From NCBI GenBank assembly GCA_938039295.1, contig CALHUY010000002.1:1-9354 (forward strand): DNA of 9,354 nucleotides, in the 5' to 3' direction. This document shows positions 1 through 6,236 of the stretch, piece by piece. The first letter of the stretch is position 1; every line of letters begins with the position of its first letter. The DNA is from an uncultured Solobacterium sp. (GTDB taxonomy: Bacteria; Bacillota_I; Bacilli_A; Erysipelotrichales; Erysipelotrichaceae). The notes beneath the pieces are model-generated. The model was given only the letters and a program-made list of their open reading frames with translations, searched no databases and was not told the origin of the DNA. Position numbers and translations under genes: made by a program.

Positions 1-116
1 ATTACATCCTTCTCATTATCGAGAGGTGGTAGTTCTCCCTTGTAGTAATCAAAAACATAATAGCAATCTTTGAGTTCAACCAATATACCACTATGGTTTA
101 AGTATGTTACTTTCAT
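1..116 (-). CDS. MBL-fold metallo-hydrolase, N-terminal fragment
   Basis: This is the first 38 codons of a gene that leaves the window at its left edge. The peptide starts MKVTYLNHSGILVEL and continues with a short aromatic stretch, YYVFDYYKGELPP. That pattern (beta strand, N/H-H-S-G-(F/I)-L-V-E-L, then FDYYKG) is typical of the N-terminus of small stand-alone metallo-beta-lactamase-fold hydrolases of the UlaG-like type. The zinc-binding HxHxDH motif would lie outside the window, so the activity and substrate cannot be judged. The ATG start is fixed by a perfect Shine-Dalgarno sequence 4 nt upstream. No convincing promoter is visible in the AT-rich 175 bp between this gene and the acetyltransferase, so it could be co-transcribed with it. 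Confidence 0.7.
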   Translation of the reverse strand, partial: MKVTYLNHSGILVELKDCYYVFDYYKGELPPLDNEKDV

Positions 117-120
117 GGTA

Positions 121-130
121 TCACCTCCTT
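121..130 (-). promoter_or_regulatory. Strong ribosome binding site of the MBL-fold gene
   Basis: On the minus strand this reads AAGGAGGTGA, a full match to the 16S rRNA anti-Shine-Dalgarno complement, 4 nt before the ATG at 116. It fixes the start of the partial gene. Confidence 0.85.
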
Positions 131-305
131 AGAATTAACCTACTAACTTTCCTATATTACCTAAAATCAATAGATTAATTTGTATATTAAATATTTTATC
201 CTACTTTCTAAACTTACTAATCATAATTTTTATATATTTAGTAGCAATATACTAGTATGATAAGCTTTCGTTTCCCTTTTTCTTCATTTATAAAGTTTTT
301 TCAAT

Positions 306-1043
306 TTACGATTCTTCAAAGATAAATGCTTGAGCAAACTCTTTATAGCCGATTGATTTAGATACTTGAATCGATGCAATATTATCTAATGCACATTCCC
401 ATTGAGGAACAATTCCAGATTGAATATGGTGATGTGTTGCTAGTGCTGCACATAATTTTGCATAGCCTTTTCTTCTATACTCGGGTAAAGTTACTATTCC
501 TGTATGCTGAATATACCCCTCCATATATGGCATATCTGGAGCATCACATAACGATACAAGTTCATCATCAATGATATATCCAAAGAAAAAACCTTTATCC
601 ACTCTTCCTTCAAAATAGGCTTTGAGCCAACCTATTTCAGAAACTGATGGATATGCTTTTTTAAAAAAAATCTCAAATAGCGGATAATCATCTCTGTTCA
701 GCATCCTTGCATCTTTATAATCAAAAACACGTTCCTCTGCGAACTCCATTAATTGATATCCTTTTAAAGGATAAGACTGCTTGATTGTGTCAATCAGCTC
801 CTTAGCATCTTTTAGTTGTGTAAGTTCATTAAAATAAGATTGGTATTTAGGTGCATAAGTCACAATACAAGCATCCTCTTTACACAAGACATATATCGAA
901 TATTTGCATCCAAATCCCTTTAATATGTGGCTTCTTTCATCGGTACAAATAAGCTGTATACCATGTTCAAAACCACTTACATCTGCTCCACAGACGCAAG
1001 AATAATAATCATATGTTATTTTTTTAATTTCTCTAGCATCCAT
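306..1043 (-). CDS. GNAT-family N-acetyltransferase
   Basis: A 245-residue soluble protein whose C-terminal half looks like a GCN5-related acetyltransferase. Around residues 180-200 it has a beta strand (YIQHTGIVTLPEYRRKGYA) ending in the R-R-K-G-Y-A acetyl-CoA pyrophosphate loop. It is followed by the helix of motif A and then IPQWEC-x-DNIASIQVSKSIGY, where the N-x-A-S-x-x-x-x-x-x-x-G-Y/F pattern is the usual GNAT motif B. The extended N-terminal half and overall length suit the larger GNAT_acetyltran group that includes zwittermicin-resistance-like proteins; this subfamily placement is my inference. The acceptor substrate is unknown. The ATG is preceded by GAAGGGTGA about 10 nt upstream. 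The gene is divergent from ftsH and has no clear hairpin terminator. Confidence 0.75.
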   Translation of the reverse strand: MDAREIKKITYDYYSCVCGADVSGFEHGIQLICTDERSHILKGFGCKYSIYVLCKEDACIVTYAPKYQSYFNELTQLKDAKELIDTIKQSYPLKGYQLMEFAEERVFDYKDARMLNRDDYPLFEIFFKKAYPSVSEIGWLKAYFEGRVDKGFFFGYIIDDELVSLCDAPDMPYMEGYIQHTGIVTLPEYRRKGYAKLCAALATHHHIQSGIVPQWECALDNIASIQVSKSIGYKEFAQAFIFEES

Positions 1044-1297
1044 TTTTATATAATCACCCTTCCATAAATGATTTTCTACTACTTTCTTTGAACTACAACT
1101 TTTTGATTTAAGTACATATTCTTAGGAAATCTGTCCCAGTTCCTCTGGATGGAAAACTTCTCTAATTCTAATTATATTCAAAACGTCACATTCTAATCTA
1201 GAAAGAATACTCTATCAAAATTTCTAGTAGTTTCTCACTGCTTATTTTCTTCTATTATAAGAAATTTTTATCCATCTCTTATATGCTACGTCATTTT
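1044..1297. other. Intergenic region between acetyltransferase and ftsH
   Basis: This non-coding, AT-rich spacer lies between two divergent genes. Apart from the acetyltransferase ribosome binding site at its left end, I see no gene, RNA or strong promoter. A TTTCTT/AAGAAA inverted repeat followed by T residues near 1246-1268 is too weak and AT-only to call a terminator. Confidence 0.5.
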
Positions 1298-1327
1298 TTC
1301 ACACGAAATCACATAGTATTTTATTAG
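1298..1327 (+). promoter_or_regulatory. Candidate promoter of ftsH
   Basis: TTCACA (1298-1303, 5/6 to the sigma-A -35 box) is followed after 18 nt by TATTAG (1322-1327, 4/6 to the -10 box). The -10 box runs into the left arm of the CIRCE-like repeat, which would let a bound repressor block initiation. The boxes are imperfect, so the exact position is uncertain. Confidence 0.35.
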
Positions 1328-1350
1328 CACTCTATAGTTGGATGTGCTAA
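1324..1350 (+). promoter_or_regulatory. CIRCE-like operator (HrcA binding site) before ftsH
   Basis: TTAGCACTC, 9 nt of spacer (TATAGTTGG), then ATGTGCTAA. The CIRCE consensus is TTAGCACTC-N9-GAGTGCTAA, so the left arm is perfect, the spacer is exact, and the right arm matches 7 of 9. The two arms form a 7-bp perfect inverted repeat (TTAGCAC/GTGCTAA). It ends 29 nt before the ftsH start codon, where CIRCE usually sits relative to heat-shock genes. Known of the family: HrcA binds CIRCE and represses until heat or unfolded protein titrates GroEL. Control of ftsH by HrcA here is inferred. Confidence 0.85.
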
Positions 1351-1364
1351 AATCATTTTATCCG

Positions 1365-1371
1365 AAAGGAG
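1365..1371 (+). promoter_or_regulatory. Ribosome binding site that fixes the ftsH start
   Basis: AAAGGAG sits 8 nt before the ATG at 1380. The reading frame stays open upstream to a TTG at 1338, but that codon lies inside the CIRCE-like repeat and has no ribosome binding site. The ATG at 1380 is therefore the real start. Confidence 0.85.
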
Positions 1372-1379
1372 TTTTATAT

Positions 1380-3239
1380 ATGAACGATAACAAGAAGAAA
1401 AAACCTCTTGTGTACTACTATGCATTTGTCGCAATTGTATTAGTATTACTCAACTTGGTTTTACGACCTGTTCTTCAGCAGGCACAAATTGAAGAAGTTC
1501 CTTATAGTACATTTATTCAACAAACCACCGATGACAAAATTGATGAGGTGACAATTGAGTCTTCTCAAATTACATATAAGCTCAAAGATGGCGATACAGT
1601 ATACTCTACTGTAAAAGTAAATGACCCTGATTTAGTTGACCGTCTCGAAAGTCATGATGTGAAATTCTCTGGTACACGTGTACAACAGGGTTCACTGTTT
1701 ATGAACATCTTCTTTGGTTGGATCCTTCCAATCATTATTGCGGTAATGTTAATGCGCTATGTTAACCGTACAATGCAAGGTGGCGGAAAAGATTCTCCAC
1801 TTGGAGGTGGCGGTCTAGGTGGTATGTTTAACCTAGGTAAGTCAAATGCTCGTGTATACGATAAAGACAAGACAACGATTCGTTTCAATGATGTGGCTGG
1901 TGAAGATGAAGCAAAAGAAAATCTACAAGAAATTGTAAACTATCTACATGATCCAAATCAGTTTAAATCCATTGGTGCAACGATGCCAAAAGGTATTCTC
2001 TTAGTTGGTCCTCCAGGAACAGGTAAGACCATGCTTGCAAAGGCAGTTGCAGGTGAATCAAACGTACCATTCTTCTCTATCTCTGGTTCAGAGTTTGTAG
2101 AGATGTTCGTAGGTATGGGTGCTTCCAAAGTTCGTAGCTTATTCAAAGACGCAAAAGAAAAAGCACCATGCATCGTATTTATCGATGAAATTGATGCGAT
2201 TGGTGGTAAGCGTAATGCAGGTAACTTTGGGGGTAATGATGAACGTGAACAAACATTAAACCAATTACTGACAGAAATGGATGGATTTGAAGGCAATAAC
2301 GGTATTGTCGTACTAGCAGCCACAAACCGTCCTGAAAATCTAGATCCTGCTCTACTACGTCCAGGAAGATTTGACCGTCGTGTTCCAGTTGAGTTACCTG
2401 ACCTTCAAGGTCGTGAAGATATCTTAAAGGTACACGCAAAGAAAGTTAAGACTGAGCCAGGCATCGATTATAACGTAGTTGCACGCATGGCTTCTGGTGC
2501 CTCTGGTGCAGAACTTGCGAACATCATCAACGAAGCAGCTCTACGTGCTGTACGTGAAAAGAGAAATGCAGTGAGTCAGAAAGACTTAGAAGAAAGCATT
2601 GAAGTTGTTATTGCAGGTTATCAAAAGAAGAATGCAATTCTAACGGATAATGAAAAACTAGTTGTTGCATATCATGAAGTAGGACATGCATTAGTTGCAG
2701 CATTACAAACACATAGTGCACCTGTACAGAAGATTACAATCATCCCACGTACTAGTGGTGCTTTAGGTTATACAATGCAGGTAGAAGAAGGTAACCATCC
2801 TCTTTACACAAAGTCTGAATTAGAAAACCGTATTGCGACACTTACAGGTGGTCGTGCAGCAGAAGAAGTTGAATTTGGACAAGTTACTACAGGTGCTTCC
2901 AACGATATCGAACAAGCAACAAAGATTGCTCGTGCTATGATTACACGTTATGGTATGAGTGATGAATTCGATATGGTCGCAATGGAAACTGTAAATAATA
3001 AATACCTTGGTGGTGATGCATCACTTGCATGTTCAGATGGTACAGCTTCAACAATTGACCAAAAGGTTGTAGCACTCGTGAAACAACAACACGAAAAAGC
3101 AAAACAACTATTAACGGAACATAAAGCAGATCTTGATCGAATTGCACAGTTCTTATATCAAAAAGAAACAATTACTGGCGAAGAATTCATGGCGATTCTT
3201 GAAAAGAAAGAAGACTTTGAATTACCAGTAGTACAATAG
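1380..3239 (+). CDS. ftsH: ATP-dependent zinc metalloprotease FtsH
   Basis: A 619-residue membrane-bound AAA+ protease that extracts and degrades misfolded membrane proteins and selected soluble regulators. Two membrane segments (about residues 11-28 and 107-126) flank an extracytoplasmic domain and put the catalytic part in the cytoplasm. A Gly-rich linker (134-148) leads to the AAA domain: Walker A GPPGTGKT (210-217), pore loop FVG (243-245), Walker B IVFIDEIDA (265-273), and a second region of homology with arginine fingers in RPGRFDR (327-333). The protease domain has the zinc site HEVGH (432-436), with D509 in SNDIEQAT as the expected third ligand. All key residues are present and the length is normal, with only a short C-terminal tail. 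The gene stands alone on this strand, has a CIRCE-like operator and ends in its own terminator. Confidence 0.98.
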   Translation: MNDNKKKKPLVYYYAFVAIVLVLLNLVLRPVLQQAQIEEVPYSTFIQQTTDDKIDEVTIESSQITYKLKDGDTVYSTVKVNDPDLVDRLESHDVKFSGTRVQQGSLFMNIFFGWILPIIIAVMLMRYVNRTMQGGGKDSPLGGGGLGGMFNLGKSNARVYDKDKTTIRFNDVAGEDEAKENLQEIVNYLHDPNQFKSIGATMPKGILLVGPPGTGKTMLAKAVAGESNVPFFSISGSEFVEMFVGMGASKVRSLFKDAKEKAPCIVFIDEIDAIGGKRNAGNFGGNDEREQTLNQLLTEMDGFEGNNGIVVLAATNRPENLDPALLRPGRFDRRVPVELPDLQGREDILKVHAKKVKTEPGIDYNVVARMASGASGAELANIINEAALRAVREKRNAVSQKDLEESIEVVIAGYQKKNAILTDNEKLVVAYHEVGHALVAALQTHSAPVQKITIIPRTSGALGYTMQVEEGNHPLYTKSELENRIATLTGGRAAEEVEFGQVTTGASNDIEQATKIARAMITRYGMSDEFDMVAMETVNNKYLGGDASLACSDGTASTIDQKVVALVKQQHEKAKQLLTEHKADLDRIAQFLYQKETITGEEFMAILEKKEDFELPVVQ

Positions 3240-3269
3240 CCTTCACATTCGTGAAGGTTTTTTCTTTTT
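3240..3269 (+). terminator. Rho-independent terminator of ftsH
   Basis: CCTTCAC, loop ATTC, GTGAAGG (7-bp perfect stem, 3240-3257), followed by TTTTTTCTTTTT. It starts directly after the ftsH stop codon. Confidence 0.92.
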
Positions 3270-3272
3270 GCC

Positions 3273-3299
3273 AAAAGAAAAAACCGGTATTCACCGGTT
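3273..3299 (-). terminator. Rho-independent terminator of rpiB
   Basis: On the minus strand AACCGGT, loop GAAT, ACCGGTT is followed by TTTTCTTTT. Each arm contains the self-complementary hexamer ACCGGT. The hairpin begins at the second base of the rpiB TAA stop codon. It lies back to back with the ftsH terminator, separating the two converging genes. Confidence 0.9.
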
Positions 3300-3744
3300 A
3301 AAAGTTTCTCGCTTCAATATTCATCACCATATTAACTCTACGTTCATGGCGACCACCTTCAAATTCAGTATTCATGAATTCATCTACAAGCATCTTCGCT
3401 GTTTCAATTCCAATAACTCTTGAACCAAAAGCGATGACATTTGCGTTATTATGTAATCTTGAATATCTAGCACTATATGGTTCAGAGCAGATACATGCAC
3501 GAATACCTTTAACTTTATTACATGCAATACCAATTCCAACACCAGTTCCACAGATTGCGATACCACGTTCTACCTCACCATTTACAACAGCCATTGATAC
3601 CTTTTCACCCCAGATAGGATAATCTGTGCTTTCAGATAAATCTGTACCGTAGTTAACAACCTCATGACCTTGTGATTCAAGATATGCAACAAGTTCCTTC
3701 TTCATCTCTACGGATGCATGATCATTTGCAATACCGATTCTCAT
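3298..3744 (-). CDS. rpiB: Ribose-5-phosphate isomerase B (RpiB/LacA/LacB family)
   Basis: A 148-residue cytoplasmic enzyme that interconverts ribose 5-phosphate and ribulose 5-phosphate in the pentose phosphate pathway. It aligns along its whole length with what I remember of E. coli RpiB: start MRIGIANDHA, TDYP at 40-43, active-site loop ICGTGVGIGIA with the general-base cysteine C65, CSEPYSA (86-92), SRLHNNANV with H98 for ring opening, FGSRV, and the C-terminal EGGRHERRV phosphate-binding segment. The conserved Asp-His pair (D8-H9) is present. Related LacA/LacB galactose-6-phosphate isomerases share the fold, but the single intact active site and the EGGRHxxRV ending favour RpiB. The ATG overlaps the lgt stop codon (ATGA), so translation is probably coupled to lgt. 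Confidence 0.95.
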   Translation of the reverse strand: MRIGIANDHASVEMKKELVAYLESQGHEVVNYGTDLSESTDYPIWGEKVSMAVVNGEVERGIAICGTGVGIGIACNKVKGIRACICSEPYSARYSRLHNNANVIAFGSRVIGIETAKMLVDEFMNTEFEGGRHERRVNMVMNIEARNF

Positions 3745-4514
3745 GCGGCTACCTCCTTTTTCAAGTCTGTATGATTCTGTCTACGCCATAACAAGAATGC
3801 TCCTGCTAAGAATACAAAGATAGAAATAAACTGTGATGTAGAGAAAATCCAAATCTGTCCACGGATTAAATCACCACGTAAGAACTCTACTAAGAATCTA
3901 CCTAATCCATAAAGAACTAAATACCATGCTGCTGTATCTTCAGGATGCTTGCCCTTTAATAAGTTTCTTAGTAAGAAAGCAAAGATTAAGAAATTACCAG
4001 CAGAAGAAATTAACTCTGTAGGAATAACCTTGATACCAGCACCAGGTCCAAGAGACTCAGCCGGGAACTCAACACCGTACCAAGCCGTTGTTTGAATACC
4101 ATAGCAGCATCCCGCAAAGAAACATCCAATACGTCCAAATCCTTGACCAAGTGAAACCGCAGGCATTAATACGTTTGCATACTTCATGAAGTCCCACTTT
4201 TTCCATTTACAGTAAATCCACGCCGCAATAATACCAGCGATAATACCACCATAAACTACAAATCCTTCATTACTCAAAATTACAACAGGATTTTTCAAGA
4301 ATGTATCCCACACCGTCGCAATATAGAGTAACTTCGCTCCAATAAATCCAAAGATGATGATAAAGAAAATCATTCCATCAATCTTTTCATATTCTAGTCC
4401 TTGTTTTTTTGCTAGACGTTCTGATAACCAGAACGCAAACAAAATGCCAACTGCAATCATGAATCCATATCCATGTACAGTTATAGGACCAATTTTAAAC
4501 CAATCATTAAACAT
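3741..4514 (-). CDS. lgt: Phosphatidylglycerol--prolipoprotein diacylglyceryl transferase
   Basis: A 257-residue polytopic membrane enzyme that moves a diacylglyceryl group from phosphatidylglycerol to the lipobox cysteine of prelipoproteins, the first step of lipoprotein maturation. Visible Lgt features are the N-terminal IGPITVHGYGFM (H14-G-Y-G), GAKLLYIA at 59-66, the signature LGQGFGRIGCFFAGCCYG with arginine R128, PTEL at 165-168, and LYGLGRFLVEFLRGD at 201-215 with arginines R206 and R213 and E210. About seven hydrophobic segments span the protein. The usual HGG motif reads YGG here (Y88). The Cys-rich signature resembles a divergent Lgt lineage seen in some Firmicutes. The ATG has GGAGGAAG 6 nt upstream. 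lgt overlaps rpiB by 4 nt and follows the DUF308 gene after a hairpin. Confidence 0.93.
   Translation of the reverse strand: MFNDWFKIGPITVHGYGFMIAVGILFAFWLSERLAKKQGLEYEKIDGMIFFIIIFGFIGAKLLYIATVWDTFLKNPVVILSNEGFVVYGGIIAGIIAAWIYCKWKKWDFMKYANVLMPAVSLGQGFGRIGCFFAGCCYGIQTTAWYGVEFPAESLGPGAGIKVIPTELISSAGNFLIFAFLLRNLLKGKHPEDTAAWYLVLYGLGRFLVEFLRGDLIRGQIWIFSTSQFISIFVFLAGAFLLWRRQNHTDLKKEVAA
3751..3758 (-). promoter_or_regulatory. rpiB ribosome binding site inside the end of lgt
   Basis: The minus strand reads AAGGAGGT, 6 nt before the rpiB ATG. It lies within the last codons of lgt, encoding part of its Lys-Lys-Glu-Val ending. This supports one transcript for both genes. Confidence 0.85.
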
Positions 4515-4536
4515 TAAAAACTTCCTCCATGTATCT

Positions 4537-4565
4537 ATTTTAAGTGATTGTATCGAAAATGAGAA
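4537..4565 (-). promoter_or_regulatory. Candidate promoter of lgt-rpiB
   Basis: On the minus strand TTCTCA (4/6 to the -35 box) and TAAAAT (5/6 to the -10 box) are 17 nt apart. The -35 box is part of the downstream arm of the DUF308 hairpin. Initiation would leave a leader of only about 15 nt before lgt, just enough for its ribosome binding site. This is a plausible but unproven site. Confidence 0.35.
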
Positions 4566-4586
4566 GTCAGGCTATTCCGACTTCTC
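4561..4586 (-). terminator. Hairpin at the end of the DUF308 gene
   Basis: GAGAAGTC and GACTTCTC pair in an 8-bp stem that can be extended by two G-C pairs past a bulged base. The hairpin spans the stop codon of the DUF308 gene on the minus strand. Only a short T run (ATTTTC) follows, so it may terminate incompletely and let some transcripts continue into lgt. Confidence 0.55.
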
Positions 4587-5216
4587 TTCTTCACTATCTT
4601 CTTTTTCAGTTTCTACTACTTTTTCTTCTTCAACTTCTGCATCAATAATCTTTCCATTTACTTCAAAGCTCTTTAAGAACTTATGGAATTTATCTGCGAT
4701 AAATAAGACCACGAAGATATCAGAAACTCCACAGTAAACTAAACTTACTCCAATTACAACAAACAAGATTTTTTGTAGTTCTGCTCCAGTCAAAACAAAC
4801 ATAACAACAAAACCAAGTACGATAGAAACAGCTGCTAATACAATGTACGTTGCGTATTGGGATGAACCTATTCGTTTCGCAACGACTGCATTCTGTAACT
4901 TATCAAAACCATCCGCAACGATAACAAGTCCAAGTAGGATTGGAATGATATCTAGCAAGATTTGTTGTTTAAAGATAATAATAAGACCAGCAAATATTGC
5001 CATGATTCCGATTGAGAATTCATTACGACGCAAACTCTCTTTTACATTGATAACAAAGTATGTTGTAAGAGAAACAATACCATATACAACTAATGCAATA
5101 CCTAATACATAAGCAATCAGATCTCTACTACTTTCTGGATAAACGATTAGTAATAAACCTGCAAGAATATATCCAATTCCAACTAATATAGATCTCCATT
5201 TAATTTGTTTTAACAT
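4572..5216 (-). CDS. DUF308 (HdeD-like) membrane protein
   Basis: A 214-residue integral membrane protein with about six closely packed hydrophobic segments (near residues 9-26, 33-53, 67-84, 87-104, 122-142 and 148-170). The repeated helix pairs of the type GxGYILAGLLLIVYP and FAGLIIIF...LLGLVIVADGF are the pattern of the DUF308 repeat found in E. coli HdeD. HdeD is linked to acid resistance, but the molecular role of the family is unknown and no function should be transferred. The last 30 or so residues form a very acidic, Glu-rich cytoplasmic tail (E-V-E-E-E-K ... E-E-E-K-S-E), which is not part of the domain. The start has AAGGGG a few bases upstream. The gene precedes lgt-rpiB on the same strand, separated by a hairpin. 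Confidence 0.85.
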   Translation of the reverse strand: MLKQIKWRSILVGIGYILAGLLLIVYPESSRDLIAYVLGIALVVYGIVSLTTYFVINVKESLRRNEFSIGIMAIFAGLIIIFKQQILLDIIPILLGLVIVADGFDKLQNAVVAKRIGSSQYATYIVLAAVSIVLGFVVMFVLTGAELQKILFVVIGVSLVYCGVSDIFVVLFIADKFHKFLKSFEVNGKIIDAEVEEEKVVETEKEDSEEEKSE

Positions 5217-5319
5217 AGTAACCCCTTTTCCATAGAACTATAGTATCACCAAAATCATAAAAGAAATCATTGGAAACACATCTTACTAAAAAATTTTTTA
5301 TATTTTTCAGTATTTGAAC

Positions 5320-6042
5320 TTATATTTTCTTTGTCAGAATCAATCCATCATTCTTAACAAAAATAGGATTATTTTCTACCAAAGGATTATCATTTGTAAC
5401 AATTGTATACTCACATATGTCATCACCATTAGAACATGTTTTTGATCGTATTAGATATAGTTGTAATGCCTGTATCATCTGATGATCCATATTACAAAAA
5501 TGTGGCAAGATCTCCATCATTTCATGTTCCTCACAATAGTCTTTAATCGGACATCCTCTTAGTACGAAGTGAACACCATCATTGATATCGTGTTGTACTT
5601 CCATGCCCCATGTATTATGCCAATCTTTGTGTAGATGTGGCTCTAGTTTATTCTGATATTTATCTAACGATTTGATGATAAGATTTCGTATAAACTTTCT
5701 TTCGAGCAAAAACTTACCTGGAATTTTTCGAAGTGTATTCAAACCATCTTCCATAACATCATGAATTACAGTATCTATCTCTTCCTTTGTTAAGTTTCTT
5801 CCTACCACATCATAGAGAGCAATTATCCATGCTACTTCATAGAGATTATGACTCATTGAATTTGCTTCACCGCCAATATCTGGTGCTTCATCCAAGATTT
5901 GATTATATCGTTCTTCTACCTTTTGCCAATAAGGTTCCACCTTATCTACACCATATCTTTTTGCAAGTAAATTTTGACATGCAGATTTCATTCGCTTTTG
6001 GTATTTTCTTGTAATTGTTGCCTTTTCTTTCTGACTTAGCAT
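5320..6042 (-). CDS. L-2-amino-thiazoline-4-carboxylic acid hydrolase family protein
   Basis: A 240-residue soluble, mostly helical protein that I assign to the ATC_hydrolase family (PF14196) by its C-terminal pattern. This consists of a Cys in LRGCPIKDYC (164-170), then EILPHFCNMDHQMIQAL, then RSKTCSNGDDICEYTI with C210 where the family has its conserved C-x-F/Y. The N-terminal region (residues 40-100) with EAPDIGG and N-L-Y-E-V-A also fits. The namesake enzyme opens the thiazoline ring in bacterial cysteine production, but most family members, including this one, are uncharacterised. The start is ambiguous: a GTG at 6051 lies only 3 nt after AAAGGA, whereas the ATG at 6042 lies 12 nt after it. 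I chose the ATG. The gene is flanked by ssrA and DUF308 with no obvious functional partner and no GC-rich terminator. Confidence 0.8.
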   Translation of the reverse strand: MLSQKEKATITRKYQKRMKSACQNLLAKRYGVDKVEPYWQKVEERYNQILDEAPDIGGEANSMSHNLYEVAWIIALYDVVGRNLTKEEIDTVIHDVMEDGLNTLRKIPGKFLLERKFIRNLIIKSLDKYQNKLEPHLHKDWHNTWGMEVQHDINDGVHFVLRGCPIKDYCEEHEMMEILPHFCNMDHQMIQALQLYLIRSKTCSNGDDICEYTIVTNDNPLVENNPIFVKNDGLILTKKI

Positions 6043-6201
6043 TCTTATCACTATTCCTTTCGGTTATACTTACAGTCAAAAACACACATAACAACTTCAT
6101 TATTAGCTCAAAATTTAATCTAACTTCAGTTTTAGATTAGCACAGTTCACTATAACTAACAATGTGATTCACAATATTCAAATTTTTTGCACATAGTCAT
6201 A
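6043..6201. other. Leader region upstream of the ATC hydrolase-family gene
   Basis: This 159-bp non-coding stretch lies between the tmRNA terminator and the gene. It contains an 8-bp inverted repeat at 6116-6139 and an 11-bp palindrome, TGTGATTCACA, at 6163-6173. A weak promoter-like pair, TTGTTA-N17-TAATCT, occurs on the minus strand with the -10 box inside the inverted repeat. No strong promoter is evident. Confidence 0.4.
6116..6139. repeat. 8-bp perfect inverted repeat, possible operator
   Basis: TAATCTAA, 8 nt spacer, TTAGATTA, located 74-97 nt upstream of the ATC hydrolase-family start codon. It has operator-like symmetry and overlaps a weak -10 candidate, but no U-run follows, so it is not a terminator. 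Confidence 0.5.
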
Positions 6202-6229
6202 ATAAAAACGACTCTAAGGTCGTTTTTAT
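6202..6229 (-). terminator. Rho-independent terminator of ssrA
   Basis: An 11-bp stem, ATAAAAACGAC / GTCGTTTTTAT, encloses a 6-nt loop. Its A-rich and T-rich outer arms let it work in either direction. It starts 7 nt after the tmRNA discriminator base on the minus strand. Confidence 0.88.
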
Positions 6230-6236
6230 CTTTTAG

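Noticed and set aside
249..258. ATACTAGTAT 10-bp palindrome
   Set aside because: Short, contains no spacing typical of an operator, and lies downstream of the acetyltransferase in very AT-rich DNA.
1246..1268. TTTCTT/AAGAAA repeat followed by T residues
   Set aside because: The stem is only 6 bp and nearly all A-T, with no plus-strand gene before it to terminate.
1338..1379. Upstream TTG start for ftsH adding 14 residues
   Set aside because: The codon lies inside the CIRCE-like repeat and has no ribosome binding site, and the ATG at 1380 has AAAGGAG at 8 nt.
1958..2323. 121-codon minus-strand open frame inside ftsH
   Set aside because: It is an antisense shadow of the conserved AAA domain with no recognisable protein or ribosome binding site.
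4843..5112. Plus-strand open frame opposite the DUF308 gene
   Set aside because: Antisense to a clear membrane protein gene; no start signal and no family-like sequence.
5287..5300. TAAAAAATTTTTTA palindrome downstream of the ATC hydrolase-family gene
   Set aside because: Pure A-T palindrome without a GC stem; expected by chance in AT-rich spacers and not a credible terminator.
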